Shown here: positions 46,289-55,484 of the stretch, one piece after another | How positions within the stretch are numbered: position 1 is the first letter of the stretch | How the letters are laid out: each line of letters starts with the position of its first letter | Source of the DNA: Hymenobacter sp. GOD-10R | Lineage (GTDB): Bacteria; Bacteroidota; Bacteroidia; Cytophagales; Hymenobacteraceae | Direction of reading: 5' to 3' | Assembly (NCBI RefSeq): GCF_035609205.1 | Contig: NZ_CP141184.1 | Location: forward strand, 248,001-312,000 | Length of the DNA stretch: 64,000 nucleotides | Translations under genes and position numbers: made by a program | The notes under the pieces: model-generated | The model's database searches: none | Told to the model about the DNA's origin: nothing | What the model saw: the letters and a program-made list of their open reading frames with translations, nothing else

Positions 46289-48754
46289 TTATTGCTTTAC
46301 AAAGCGCTGGTGGAATTCCTTCTGCCCGTCGCTGACGCTGAGCGTGTAGAGGCCGCTAGCTAGGTTGGCTACGTTCAATTGGCCGTTGCCATCGTAGGAA
46401 ACGCCCTTCACCGCTGCGCCACGTGCGTCGAATACGTGTACCGTTTTCACCGTTGCGTTGTCGGGCAGGGAGAGGCGCAGTACGTCGGTAGCGGGGTTTG
46501 GATATACCTCGAACTGACGACCCGGAGCTTGGCTGAGCGATTCTCCTTTGGTCGTAGTCAGACCCGCAACACCCGTGTTGTCGAAGGTGCCGCCGCTGAC
46601 GGTAACCGAGTAATCTTCCGTTTCGCCGTAGCTATAGGTGCCGCAGCTAGTCGCCGTAGAGTTATAGCTCATCACCACGCGCATCCGGGTTTTACCAGTC
46701 TTGGCGGTGGTGGGTACTGTGAAGGTAGTGGATAACGTAGCCGCGCTAGCCGACGAGCCCGAAACAATTGTCTCGCCCGAATCGGTAAAGTCGCCATCCT
46801 GGTTCCAGTCGATGTAGATTCTCCAGTATTCCGTGTAAGCGGAAGAAGAAAAGCCCGCGCTGAAGTTTAACGTCTGCGAAGAGCCGGCTGCTACGCTCGT
46901 GGCGGTTGCCGTGCCGTCGTAGTAGCCACCATCGGCGCTCGACGTGCGGTTGATGGTACCTAGCTTCACTAAGTCAATCCATTCGTACGTAGAAGTGCCT
47001 TTGGAGCTGCAATACGCGGTGCTCGTGGTGGGTGGAGGCGTAGTCGTGCCACCGCCGTACACAGCGCCTACGCCCACGGCATACCAGGCATTGGTCGTAG
47101 CAATTACTTGCGCTGAGCCTGCGCCATACAAGTCGGTAGCGGCTTGAATAGCGGCCGTGCGGGCGCTGGCATAATTGGAAGAAGATGTGAGGTACACATC
47201 TTCCGCCCGGAAGGTAATCTTCGCGGCGACATCAATGCCCAGTCCCGTTACAGAGTAGCTGCTGCCGATGTCGTTGGTTCCGCTACCGCCTTGGCTGAGC
47301 AGGTAGAACCAATAATTGAGTACGCCCGAGTTGGTATGCACGCCGCCATTATCCGACGTGCCAGCGTACCAGTACGTGCCTTTGTAGGTGTCGGGCTGCT
47401 GATACTGGTTGGGGTTGCTCATAGAGCGCAAAGCGCCGCCCGCTTTCATGATTTCTTCGCCAATGAGCCACGTGCTCTTGCCCGTGAGGCCGTAGGTGCT
47501 CACGGCGCGCGCTTCCACGCAGGCACCCCAAATGTCAGAGAAGCCTTCGTTCATGGCGCCCGACTCGTACGAGTACGTTAGGTTCGCCGTATTTTCACAC
47601 ACAGCGTGGCCGATTTCGTGGCCGCACACGTCCATGGCCGTAAGCGGCTTGAAGGTGCTAGCACCGTCGCCGTAGGTCATGCGCGTGCCATCCCAGAAAG
47701 CGTTTTCGTAGCCGGCGCCGCCTGGTTGGTCGTCGAAGTGCACGTAGCTCTTGATTTTAGCGCCAGCGTTGTCGAACGAGTTACGGCCGTGTACCGCCTT
47801 CCAGTAGTCGTAGGTGGCCTGGGCACCAAAGTGGGCATCGCCAGCCACGTTGTCGTAGTTGGTGTTGTTGTACTCGGCGGCCGTCCAGTTGTTGTCGGCG
47901 TCGATAAAGTCGGTAGCGGAAGTGTAGCTGTTGCTTTTTTTGCAGTTGTACGTCTCAATACCTAGGCCGCGGGTGTACTCGCGCAGCCGGTAGCCGCCGG
48001 TGGTCGTCTCGTCAGCCAAGGAGCGGGTACCGCTGTACGCGGTGGCAAAGCTACCGGTGGCGCCAGCGTGCTTAATGATATCATCCTTCATCACCACTTG
48101 GCCCGTTTGGGCATCCACGTAGATGTAGGCGCGGCTCACGGGTTGCTGGGCATACACGTTGAACTTCCAAGCGAGCACAGGCTTAGCTGTTCCTGCTTCG
48201 CTTGGGGGCGTCACAATAACCAGTTCGCCGGTCGGCTTGTAGGTAGCAGCTAGGTCGTTTTTGTCCTGTCGCAGGTTGGCTTCTTCGGTGGCGTCTTGCC
48301 ACATATACTTCCGAGCGTCTACGTAGTCGAGGGCGCGCTGCAAAGCAGCAGTGGCGGTGAGCGACGGAGTCACATTCAGCTCCTTGATCGGTGCAAAGTG
48401 CCCACTGATGCTCTCAATGGTGCCCTGACGAGCGTGCACGCTGTAGGAAGCATGCTCTACCTTAATGCCGCGATAATATTGATCAAAGCGCTCGTGCACG
48501 AAGCCAAGCTGATCGGTCTCTGCCTTGGTTTGGAGTACCTGATCATTTTTGGTGAGCTGCAGTTGATCGGTAAGAGCTTTGCGTGCTTCGCTGAGGCTGT
48601 AGGCTTGGCTACCTGGCTTGAAGTGCACAAAAGCGGGCGTACCATCCTCGGCGACTAGTTTCCGTTGTACCCGGTTGAGGTCCTGTGCTTGGGCATTGGC
48701 GTGAACAAGGCCACCCAATAGGAGTAAGGCAGCGGCGGAGTACTTGTGGGACAT
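46289..48754 (-). CDS. M4 (thermolysin-like) metallopeptidase with GEVED and T9SS sorting domains
   Basis: Large secreted protease of 821 residues. It has a signal peptide (ending ANAQAQ), an FTP/PepSY propeptide (about 25-230), and an M4 catalytic domain with zinc site HEIGH at 379-383, the third ligand in GAMNEGFSDIWG, and the catalytic His region DNGGVHTNSGVLNYWFYLL. Next come a GEVED domain (RIYIDWNQDGDFTDSGE..YGETEDYSV) and a C-terminal type A sorting domain (FEVYPNPATDVLRLSLPDNA), which targets it to the type IX secretion system. It is predicted to be cell-surface or released. Confidence 0.95.
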   Translation of the reverse strand: MSHKYSAAALLLLGGLVHANAQAQDLNRVQRKLVAEDGTPAFVHFKPGSQAYSLSEARKALTDQLQLTKNDQVLQTKAETDQLGFVHERFDQYYRGIKVEHASYSVHARQGTIESISGHFAPIKELNVTPSLTATAALQRALDYVDARKYMWQDATEEANLRQDKNDLAATYKPTGELVIVTPPSEAGTAKPVLAWKFNVYAQQPVSRAYIYVDAQTGQVVMKDDIIKHAGATGSFATAYSGTRSLADETTTGGYRLREYTRGLGIETYNCKKSNSYTSATDFIDADNNWTAAEYNNTNYDNVAGDAHFGAQATYDYWKAVHGRNSFDNAGAKIKSYVHFDDQPGGAGYENAFWDGTRMTYGDGASTFKPLTAMDVCGHEIGHAVCENTANLTYSYESGAMNEGFSDIWGACVEARAVSTYGLTGKSTWLIGEEIMKAGGALRSMSNPNQYQQPDTYKGTYWYAGTSDNGGVHTNSGVLNYWFYLLSQGGSGTNDIGSSYSVTGLGIDVAAKITFRAEDVYLTSSSNYASARTAAIQAATDLYGAGSAQVIATTNAWYAVGVGAVYGGGTTTPPPTTSTAYCSSKGTSTYEWIDLVKLGTINRTSSADGGYYDGTATATSVAAGSSQTLNFSAGFSSSAYTEYWRIYIDWNQDGDFTDSGETIVSGSSASAATLSTTFTVPTTAKTGKTRMRVVMSYNSTATSCGTYSYGETEDYSVTVSGGTFDNTGVAGLTTTKGESLSQAPGRQFEVYPNPATDVLRLSLPDNATVKTVHVFDARGAAVKGVSYDGNGQLNVANLASGLYTLSVSDGQKEFHQRFVKQ

Positions 48755-49030
48755 AAAGTGGGGTTTAGATTGTGTAGAAATGATAGAGCAGCTTGGATTT
48801 GCAAATAGGAGGGTTCTAACTTAATCAGATTTTAATCCTCTTACCTTCGCATGTCACAATCGCAGCGGTATTGTCCATAATCAGCGTTCTATATATTATG
48901 CAGTAAGCTCGTAATCAGTACTATGACCTGCACCGGGTAGGGCAACGCTAGCTTTTTGCTCCGGAATTTTTCGCCTTATAAGGCCTTGACACTCCCCTTC
49001 ATCCAGAACCTCTCTTTCTTCTCTTCTACT

Positions 49031-49822
49031 ATGACTTCTTCCAATGCTGCTTTGCTTACCAACCGCTGGAACCTAGCCGGCCGTACGGCCCTCGTCACCG
49101 GGGCATCGAAAGGAATCGGTGCGGCCGTTGCCGCTGAGCTGCTCCAGTTTGGCGCCACAGTGCTAGCAGTAGCTCGCCAAGCTGAAACCCTGGAAACGCA
49201 AGTGGCCGAATGGCGCGCCCAGGGCCTGGATGCGCATGCCCTAGCTGCCGACGTGAGCACCGCCGCCGGACGGGCTGCCCTGCTCGAAGCGGTACAACAA
49301 CACACGCCCAAACTGGATATCCTGGTGAATAACGTGGGCACCAACATCCGCAAGAAGACACCGGCTTATAGCTCCGACGAATACCAGCACATTATGGCGA
49401 CGAACCTAGAGTCGACGTTTGAGCTGTGCCGCCTGGCATACCCGTTGTTGCAGGCTGCGGCCGGAAGTAGCATCGTTAATATCTCTTCAGTGGCCGGGTT
49501 GCAGCACGTTCGCACCGGCGCCATCTACGGCATGACCAAAGCCGCCATGATTCAGCTCACTCGCAACCTAGCCGTGGAGTGGGCCGCCGACAAGATTCGG
49601 GTGAACGTAGTGGCCCCTTGGTACATCCAGACCCCGCTGGCCGCTGGCGTACTCAGCAACGATGACTATCGAAATGAAGTGCTAAGTCGCACCCCCATGC
49701 AGCGCATCGGCGAGCCGGAAGAGGTGGCTGCGGCTGTAGCTTTCCTTTGTCTGCCGGCAGCTAGCTACATCACGGGCCAATGCCTGAGCGTGGACGGTGG
49801 CTTCACGGTAAACGGGTTTTAA
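49031..49822 (+). CDS. SDR oxidoreductase (tropinone reductase/3-oxoacyl reductase-like)
   Basis: Short-chain dehydrogenase of 263 residues with [11 protein letters not shown](P) loop, NNVGTN, active-site Ser in [18 protein letters not shown] (YxxxK) and the C-terminal [38 protein letters not shown] at the start resembles plant and bacterial tropinone-reductase-like proteins. The ATG at 49031 is preferred to an upstream TTG. The substrate is unknown. A TACCTTCG box at 48842 is too far away to be a clear promoter. A type A palindromic element follows. Confidence 0.9.
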   Translation: MTSSNAALLTNRWNLAGRTALVTGASKGIGAAVAAELLQFGATVLAVARQAETLETQVAEWRAQGLDAHALAADVSTAAGRAALLEAVQQHTPKLDILVNNVGTNIRKKTPAYSSDEYQHIMATNLESTFELCRLAYPLLQAAAGSSIVNISSVAGLQHVRTGAIYGMTKAAMIQLTRNLAVEWAADKIRVNVVAPWYIQTPLAAGVLSNDDYRNEVLSRTPMQRIGEPEEVAAAVAFLCLPAASYITGQCLSVDGGFTVNGF

Positions 49823-49826
49823 AGAA

Positions 49827-49926
49827 GTAGCGCGAAGCTCTCGCTTCGCGTACCGTTGAACGACTTGCACCTAAGTGGCACAAGGATTATCGTTCAATGG
49901 TACGCGAAGCGGGAGCTTCGCGCTAC
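49827..49926. repeat. Intergenic palindromic element, arm type A
   Basis: The best-preserved type A copy: 37-bp arms 49827-49863 and 49890-49926 pair with two mismatches, beginning GTAGCGCGAAGCTCTCGC and including the core CCGTTGAACGA / TCGTTCAATGG. The 26-nt spacer has no coding signal. Confidence 0.93.
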
Positions 49927-50008
49927 ATTTTCTAGTGGGTACCCTATCCTAGGGTTACTTTATCTGATCTGGCTTGTAGAAACGCGCCGTAGCGTATTCC
50001 TACAAGTT

Positions 50009-51319
50009 CTACTGTTTCAGAGCTAGGTAATCGGCGGCTAGCGTGGCTAGCGTCTTGACACCTAGGGTGAAGCCGCTTTCGTCGAGCATAAAGCCGGGCG
50101 TGTGGTGCGGCGCCGTGGTAGCGGGGTCGGTGCCCTTGCTCATGCCACCCACAAACACGAAAAAGCCCGGCACTTTCTCCTGGAAATAAGCAAAGTCTTC
50201 GGCGCCGGTTACGGCCTTTTGCACGCTCACCTTATCGGCGCCGGCGGCGGTACGCAAGGAGGGCACCATCAGCTCCGTGAGTTGCGGGTTGTTGTACGTC
50301 ACAGGCGCGTAGTTCTGAATGGATACGTCGGCCGTGGCGCCAGCACTTTCGGCAATGTTGGTGGCCGTGCGGCGGATAGCGGCCCAGATTTTTTGCTGCA
50401 TGTCTTTATCGAGCGTGCGGATAGTGCCGGTCAGCTCCACTTGCTCCGGGATAATGTTGTTGCGCACGCCGCCGTGTATCATACCCACCGTAATCACCGC
50501 CGCATCTGATGTCAGTTCCGTTTGGCGGCTCACGATAGTTTGCAGGCCCATGATAATCTGCGCGGCCGTCACTACGGGGTCAACAGCCAGCCAAGGGTAA
50601 GCACCGTGCGCCGATTTACCCTTCACCACAATGTTGAACACATCGGAGCTGGCCATTTCGCCGCCAGACCGGTACGAGAGCTTGCCGACTTCCGTTTGAG
50701 CCTGAATGTGCACGCCAAAAATGGCATCCACCTTCGGATTTTCGAGGGCCCCCTCTTTCACCATCAGCTTGGCGCCTCCTTCCTCGCCGGGCAGCGAACC
50801 TTCTTCGGCGGGTTGGAAGATAAACTTCACGGTGCCCGGCAAATCTTTCCTGACTTGGCTCAAAACCTCAGCCGCGCCCATAAGCATGGCCACGTGCGAA
50901 TCGTGGCCGCAGGCGTGCATCACGCCCACTTCCTGGCCGTTGTAAGTGGCCTTGGCTTTCGACATGAACGACAGGCTGTTGCTTTCCGTCACGGGCAAGC
51001 CATCCATGTCGGCGCGCAGAGCTACCACGGGGCCGGGCTTGCCCCCTTTCAGAATGCCAATAACGCCCGTACGAGCCACGCCGGTTTTTACTTCGATCCC
51101 TAGGCTTTTGAGGTGAGCCGCAACAATGCCAGCCGTGCGCGTTTCGTGATTACCTAGCTCTGGATGCTCGTGCAAGTCACGGCGCCAGGCAATCACCTTC
51201 GATTCCTCTTGGGCAGCTAGCTTGGCAATTCGCGCATCCAGGGCGGCATTGGATGCAGGAGGAGCCGCCGCGACAGTCGTTAGCAGGGTTGAGGCAAGCA
51301 GTGCGTAAGCAAGTTTCAT
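50009..51319 (-). CDS. Secreted M20 family amidohydrolase
   Basis: Exported M20D metallopeptidase/amidohydrolase of 436 residues, of the hippurate/IAA-amino acid hydrolase group. It has a signal peptide (MKLAYALLASTLLTTVAAAP), then RRDLHEHPELGNHETRT, VALRADMDGLPVTE, the metal-site VMHACGHDSHVAMLMG, FIFQPAEEG and EDFAYFQEKVPGFFVFVG. The ATG at 51319 is chosen for the signal peptide. The substrate is probably an N-acyl amino acid. Confidence 0.92.
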   Translation of the reverse strand: MKLAYALLASTLLTTVAAAPPASNAALDARIAKLAAQEESKVIAWRRDLHEHPELGNHETRTAGIVAAHLKSLGIEVKTGVARTGVIGILKGGKPGPVVALRADMDGLPVTESNSLSFMSKAKATYNGQEVGVMHACGHDSHVAMLMGAAEVLSQVRKDLPGTVKFIFQPAEEGSLPGEEGGAKLMVKEGALENPKVDAIFGVHIQAQTEVGKLSYRSGGEMASSDVFNIVVKGKSAHGAYPWLAVDPVVTAAQIIMGLQTIVSRQTELTSDAAVITVGMIHGGVRNNIIPEQVELTGTIRTLDKDMQQKIWAAIRRTATNIAESAGATADVSIQNYAPVTYNNPQLTELMVPSLRTAAGADKVSVQKAVTGAEDFAYFQEKVPGFFVFVGGMSKGTDPATTAPHHTPGFMLDESGFTLGVKTLATLAADYLALKQ

Positions 51320-51446
51320 AGAGGAAAAACAAGGAGCTGAAAAACGGCTCGTAAGGTACAATGCGGTTGCCATTCAGCCATAACCGATTCGGCTAGCTAT
51401 TTTTGTCTCTTCAACGGCCCTGATGGTCGCTGCTGGATGGAGCTAG

Positions 51447-52127
51447 ATGTTTATTACAAAGAATGAGGAGCCTGCGGTGGCGGCTCCCTTACCGCATAGG
51501 GGCACAAGAACGTGGGCGTGGGCGTGGAAAAATTTCAGTTTTCGGTGGCAGCTGGGCTTAGGTCTGTTGCTTGGTGGTTGTTTGGCGTTTGGAATGCCGC
51601 ATTACTTCGCTCTCATTGAGGCGAGACACGGACGCGTGCTCGCTGATCCGCTGCTGGCGCGTCTGCCAGCCTTCGACACGTCCTGGATAACCTTCACGAT
51701 TATCTACCTGAGTATTCTGATGGCGCTGATTCATTTGGGGCAGCGGCCGCTGGCGTTTGTGCGGGTGCTGTGGTCCTATTGCATCATGCACCTGATTCGG
51801 ATCGGTACGCTTTGGCTAGCGCCTCTCGACCCTCCCACAGGCCTTGTGCTCCTGCACGACCCTATTGTGGATACGTTGTTTTATCCGACTAACCCTATTA
51901 CGAAAGATCTGTTTTTCTCTGGCCACACAGCTACCCTTATGCTCCTATCATTGGGCGTGCAGAGTCTGTGGCTCCGGCGTATGTTGCTGGTTGCCACTGC
52001 TGCTGTCGGTTTTCTGGTGTTGGTGCAGCACGCGCATTACACCTCCGATGTGCTAGCTGCACCAGTGTTTGCAGGGCTGAGCTATTGGCTCGCTGGCAAG
52101 TTGGGTGGGAAGAGCTACACTGCTTAA
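51447..52127 (+). CDS. PAP2-C/sphingomyelin-synthase-like phosphotransferase
   Basis: Membrane protein of 226 residues with about six spans. FFSGHTATLMLLSLG and AHYTSDVLAAPVFAGLSYW carry the catalytic His, His and Asp of the sphingomyelin-synthase-related PAP2_C family (SGHT and HYTxDV). An Arg/Asn-rich loop precedes them (LLHDPIVDTLFYPTNPITKD). Bacteroidota make sphingolipids, so a head-group transferase such as ceramide phosphoethanolamine or phosphoinositol synthase is an attractive inference; a plain lipid phosphatase is the alternative. Confidence 0.78.
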   Translation: MFITKNEEPAVAAPLPHRGTRTWAWAWKNFSFRWQLGLGLLLGGCLAFGMPHYFALIEARHGRVLADPLLARLPAFDTSWITFTIIYLSILMALIHLGQRPLAFVRVLWSYCIMHLIRIGTLWLAPLDPPTGLVLLHDPIVDTLFYPTNPITKDLFFSGHTATLMLLSLGVQSLWLRRMLLVATAAVGFLVLVQHAHYTSDVLAAPVFAGLSYWLAGKLGGKSYTA

Positions 52128-52136
52128 CTGAACGTG

Positions 52137-52250
52137 TGTAGAGACACATACTTGTGTCTTATCGTTGAACGATGGCGCTGCAACATTTACGCTAGAATAA
52201 CCTAGGTAAACAACATCAGCAACGCGCAAAGACACAACTATGTGCCTTTA
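52137..52250. repeat. Intergenic palindromic element, arm type B
   Basis: The left arm starts TGTAGAGACACATACTTGTG (52137-52160); the right arm 52228-52250 is its inverse with a few mismatches. The core ATCGTTGAACGAT follows the left arm, and the spacer has ACCTAGGTAAACAACATCAG. The latter is also in the type B copy near 59840. The right arm overlaps the end of the SDR gene by 3 bp, so its stop codon is inside the element. Confidence 0.92.
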
Positions 52251-53033
52251 CTTCAAATGCTTTTCGTAGAGGCCAGCCGCAATTTTCTCCGTCACCGCCT
52301 TCGGCACGAAGCTCGTCAGAGTCGCCGAAATCTTGTTGAGCGCCCCCGGAATAATCTCTGCTTCGCCGGCTAGCATCGCCGTGATACCGATGCGGGCTAC
52401 GTCTTCTGGCGTCATCCCGAACTTATTAGCCGTGGCTTGCAAGTCGGCGTTCATGCCAGCGCGGTTTGGGAAATCGGTATTAGTCGCCCCAGGGCTAAGG
52501 CACGTCACCGAAACCGACGTGCCACGCAATTCATAGCGCAGACCGCGGCTGAAAGTGAGTAAAAACGCCTTGCTGGCTGCGTACAGCGAGAGAGTCGGAA
52601 CGGCTTGGTAGGCCGCCGTGCTGGCTACGTTCAGAACGTATGCTTTCGGCTGCTGCCGCAACAGCGGTAACAAATGGTGCATCAGCTCGACGGGAACCAT
52701 CATGTTAAGCTGAAGCATATTCTGCTGATCTGCGAGGGACAAATCCTCGAAGCGGCCCCACAAGCCATATCCCGCATTGTTGATCAACACCGCCAGATCG
52801 GGCGCTTGGACGTTAGCCCACTCAGCCACGCGCCCAGCGGCACCCGGTGCAGCTAGGTCGGTAGCCAACACTTGCGCTTGCACCTTGTGAGCTGCGCTTA
52901 GCTCCGTGGCTAGCTGCGCCAAGGCATCTGCCGAACGGGCTACCAGTAGCAAGTTGTAGCCGCGCTGGGCGAGCTCCGTGGCTAGCGCCCGGCCAATTCC
53001 ACGCGAAGCACCAGTAACAAGGGCAGTTTTCAA
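52248..53033 (-). CDS. SDR family NAD(P)-dependent oxidoreductase
   Basis: Short-chain dehydrogenase of 261 residues, of the DltE/YqjQ-like group. It has TGASRGIGRALA, NNAGYGLWG, NVASTAAYQ, YAASKAF (YxxxK) and SPGATNTDF. The C-terminus (SFVPKAVTEKIAAGLYEKHL) resembles this group. Substrate unknown. The stop codon falls in the palindromic element just downstream. Confidence 0.9.
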   Translation of the reverse strand: MKTALVTGASRGIGRALATELAQRGYNLLLVARSADALAQLATELSAAHKVQAQVLATDLAAPGAAGRVAEWANVQAPDLAVLINNAGYGLWGRFEDLSLADQQNMLQLNMMVPVELMHHLLPLLRQQPKAYVLNVASTAAYQAVPTLSLYAASKAFLLTFSRGLRYELRGTSVSVTCLSPGATNTDFPNRAGMNADLQATANKFGMTPEDVARIGITAMLAGEAEIIPGALNKISATLTSFVPKAVTEKIAAGLYEKHLK

Positions 53034-53051
53034 GGGCGTAACTGAATAGCT

Positions 53052-53100
53052 GAGAAACTGAGGAGCGGAGGGACATTGTCTCTCCGCTCCTCAGTTTCTC
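53052..53100 (-). terminator. Strong hairpin between PhyH and SDR genes
   Basis: GAGAAACTGAGGAGCGGAGG and CCTCAGTTTCTC with TCTCTCCGCT form a 22-bp stem with a short loop. There is no clear long T-run, but stem strength and location just after the PhyH stop (minus strand) support termination or mRNA end protection. Confidence 0.65.
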
Positions 53101-53105
53101 TAAAA

Positions 53106-53921
53106 TTATTTGACCAAGTGCAGGAAGCGCAGGTAGAAAGGCGTGGCGCTGTTGGCGTCTTTGGGGTCGTACTTGCCGGCAATGATCGGAATGTACATCA
53201 CGCGGCGACGCGAAACTTCCCCTACTAGCGGCGACTGGGCCACGCGGTGCCACATCCGGCCATCGTGCACCGTAAGGTCGCCGGGCTCGGTTTCCACGGC
53301 CACTTCGTTGTCGTCGGAGCTTACGTCTTTGTAGTATTTCTTGCGGAAGAGCATGTCGCGCAGGCCCTGGCGGTGCGTGCCCGTGAGCAGGCGCAAGCCG
53401 CCGTTAGTAGCCGGGGTGCCATCGAGGTGCACGCCCACGTTGAGCATGGGCGCAATGCGCTTGCCGTAGAATACGTCGCGCAACGAGTCGGTGTGCCAGC
53501 CCATTTGCGAGAACTCACTACCCGTTACGTTGACGTAATGGTTGATGACTAAACCGTTCTTCTCGTTTTCGCCTACGCGGCCCCCCGGCGTTTCAAGCAG
53601 CGGAAATAGAGCTTGAAAGCGCGGGTCTTGCAAAAACTCGTGGAGAACGGGACTATAGTGCGAAGCAAAGGCAAACCGCTGCACGATAGGCGAGCCGTCT
53701 ACATCCTTGCCGTACTTAATCGGTACTCCGTTCACTTTCTTCACGCCTTCCTCTAGCCACTGCCGCTGTACCTGCTGCGAGGCTTGCAGTAATTCCTGCA
53801 CTCTATCACGAGAAATAAAGGGTCGAAAATGAAGAAAGCCATTCTCTCTAAAAAACGCCAACTGCTCTGCCGTGAGGCTATTACCTAGGACAAAGCGGGG
53901 ATAGTCTTGTATTGCTGACAT
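53106..53921 (-). CDS. Phytanoyl-CoA dioxygenase family protein
   Basis: Fe(II)/2-oxoglutarate dioxygenase of 271 residues. MGWHTDSL supplies the HxD iron ligands; LTVHDGRMWHRVAQS the distal His; and the 2OG-binding Arg is likely in VSRRRVMYIP. NGGLRLLTGTHRQGL is typical for PhyH-like enzymes. The ATG at 53921 (MSAIQDYPRFVLG) is the natural start. Substrate unknown; related enzymes hydroxylate lipids and small molecules. Confidence 0.88.
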   Translation of the reverse strand: MSAIQDYPRFVLGNSLTAEQLAFFRENGFLHFRPFISRDRVQELLQASQQVQRQWLEEGVKKVNGVPIKYGKDVDGSPIVQRFAFASHYSPVLHEFLQDPRFQALFPLLETPGGRVGENEKNGLVINHYVNVTGSEFSQMGWHTDSLRDVFYGKRIAPMLNVGVHLDGTPATNGGLRLLTGTHRQGLRDMLFRKKYYKDVSSDDNEVAVETEPGDLTVHDGRMWHRVAQSPLVGEVSRRRVMYIPIIAGKYDPKDANSATPFYLRFLHLVK

Positions 53922-53955
53922 AAGAAAGCGGCGACAAACCGGCGCCTGGTAGCTG

Positions 53956-53963
53956 CAAAGATA
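53956..53963 (-). promoter_or_regulatory. -7 box upstream of PhyH gene
   Basis: TATCTTTG on the minus strand, 35 bp before the ATG, in the same GCTGCAAAGATACAAC context as the rlmN box. Confidence 0.5.
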
Positions 53964-54146
53964 CAACACGAGCGGCCGTCTGAAATAAGTTGAGGTTAAA
54001 CTGTCTGACTTCAGCCGCGTGTTGCAAACGGCAAAAATTGATCTAGTCCTGTGAAGAAAACGTGAATCAACTGTTAAGACACCTTTTCTGTTTTGTGAAG
54101 TGCTATTATCTTCCAGCAATTTCTGCTCTACTCACACACCTACATA

Positions 54147-54911
54147 ATGAAGCTTTTTCTCTCAATAGTGCTGCTGCTAGCCAGCGAAGCCACCGATTTA
54201 CAAAATACACCCCCAACTCTAGTGCCATTTCGGCGCGGCGCTAAGTGGGGCTACGCTGATCAGCGCCAACACTTAGTGCTGCCGTTGCAGTACGATGAAG
54301 CCGGTCCCTTCGCGGATGGCGTGGCCTGGGTGCGGCAGGGCGAGTTGTTTGGCTACATCAACGCTACGGGTACCTTGGTCACGCCGCTGCACTTTACCAA
54401 AGCAAGCAATTTCCAGCAAGGGCGTGCTACAGTCGTGCTTGGCGCCGAAACGTTCGACATCGATCCAAGCGGTCAGCGGTTGAATACGCCGCCGGCACCC
54501 GCGCCCGAAGTCGACGTGCTGAGCCAAGGCCACGTCATCCGGCAAAATGGGAAGCTAGGCTACCGCTTCACCGTCGGCGACGCCATTGTGCCCGCCGAGT
54601 ACGACGAAATTCAGGAAACCATCACCGGGCTACTTGTGGTGCGGCAGGGGCAGAAGTGGGGCGCTATCAATGGCAAAGGCAAACGAGTGCTGCCCGTAGC
54701 GTACGATGCCATTCGGGCCAGTGTGGAAAGTGAGTTTCCAGTTGTGGAACAGCAAGGGCGATTTGGCTACCTAGCTGCCGATGGTCACCTGCTGGTGAAG
54801 CCCAAATACCGCGCCGCCGAACCGTTTCAAGGAGGCGTGGCACGGGTCGTGACCGAAGTAGGGCAAGCAGGCTTCATTGACACCAAAGGAGAAGAATACT
54901 TCGAGGAATAA
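54147..54911 (+). CDS. WG-repeat protein
   Basis: Protein of 254 residues made of about six WG repeats after a signal peptide (MKLFLSIVLLLASEAT). Repeats include RRGAKWGYADQ, RQGELFGYINATG, RQNGKLGYRF, RQGQKWGAINGKG, EQQGRFGYLAADG and VGQAGFIDTKG. These beta-repeats form a propeller or solenoid; function is unknown. The last part of this gene recurs as a broken copy at 55617-55855. Confidence 0.88.
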   Translation: MKLFLSIVLLLASEATDLQNTPPTLVPFRRGAKWGYADQRQHLVLPLQYDEAGPFADGVAWVRQGELFGYINATGTLVTPLHFTKASNFQQGRATVVLGAETFDIDPSGQRLNTPPAPAPEVDVLSQGHVIRQNGKLGYRFTVGDAIVPAEYDEIQETITGLLVVRQGQKWGAINGKGKRVLPVAYDAIRASVESEFPVVEQQGRFGYLAADGHLLVKPKYRAAEPFQGGVARVVTEVGQAGFIDTKGEEYFEE

Positions 54912-54944
54912 AGCTGACGTATTCCGTATCGATAAGTCAGTATT

Positions 54945-54987
54945 AATCGTTTCACAGTTGGTGTTTATTACTAACTGTGAAACGATT
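54945..54987. promoter_or_regulatory. Perfect 15-bp inverted repeat ending at the start codon of the TonB-like gene
   Basis: AATCGTTTCACAGTT (54945-54959) and AACTGTGAAACGATT (54973-54987) are exact inverse copies with a 13-nt spacer. The right arm abuts the ATG at 54988. It could be an operator, a hairpin that hides the initiation region, or a terminator of the WG gene (no T-run). Confidence 0.7.
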
Positions 54988-55470
54988 ATGACTACACAAC
55001 CTAGGTTCCTCCGCACTACTTGGCTTTGGCGCCAAGATCTTGCGACTCTCGTAGCTGTATTTGGTTTAGGTTTGCTCAGCAGCAATACCTGGGCGCAGAC
55101 TCAGACTCCAACAGATACTACCTCACCATTCCGCTTGTTGCCTAATTATGGCGCGAACGAGGCCTTTTCCCCTATGGAACGAATACCGGTTTTCAAAAAA
55201 GGCGGGAATATAGGTCTGTCTACGTTTATTAGGACGAACCAAGTGCCGTTACCGCCTGGTGCGAAGGTATTGCTTATGTCATTTGTCGTTGACAAAAATG
55301 GTAAGTCAAAGCAGGCCAAATTGAATACTCTTCCTGGTGGCATAAGCATCCCGACCAGCACGTACCAGAAGGTAGCGCACATACTGAAATCTATGGATTT
55401 TGTGCCTGCTCAGCAGGAAGGTAAGCCGGTCAGCTTCCCATTTACAATTCCGCTCGCTCGTAGTAAATAG
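54988..55470 (+). CDS. TonB-C-like secreted protein, copy 1 (intact)
   Basis: Protein of 160 residues with an N-terminal signal or anchor (LATLVAVFGLGLLSSNTWAQ) and a TonB-C-like domain: FVVDKNGKSKQAKLNTLPGG and a final VPAQQEGKPVSFPFTIPL. The start is the ATG directly after the inverted repeat. It lacks the proline-rich linker of classical TonB, so it may be a periplasmic TonB-C domain protein. The same protein occurs in a frameshifted copy at 55931. Confidence 0.75.
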   Translation: MTTQPRFLRTTWLWRQDLATLVAVFGLGLLSSNTWAQTQTPTDTTSPFRLLPNYGANEAFSPMERIPVFKKGGNIGLSTFIRTNQVPLPPGAKVLLMSFVVDKNGKSKQAKLNTLPGGISIPTSTYQKVAHILKSMDFVPAQQEGKPVSFPFTIPLARSK

Positions 55471-55484
55471 ACGTTGTTGGTGAT

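Noticed and set aside
47349..47965. Several ORFs opposite the M4 protease
   Set aside because: All lie within the strongly supported protease gene and have skewed, non-protein-like composition.
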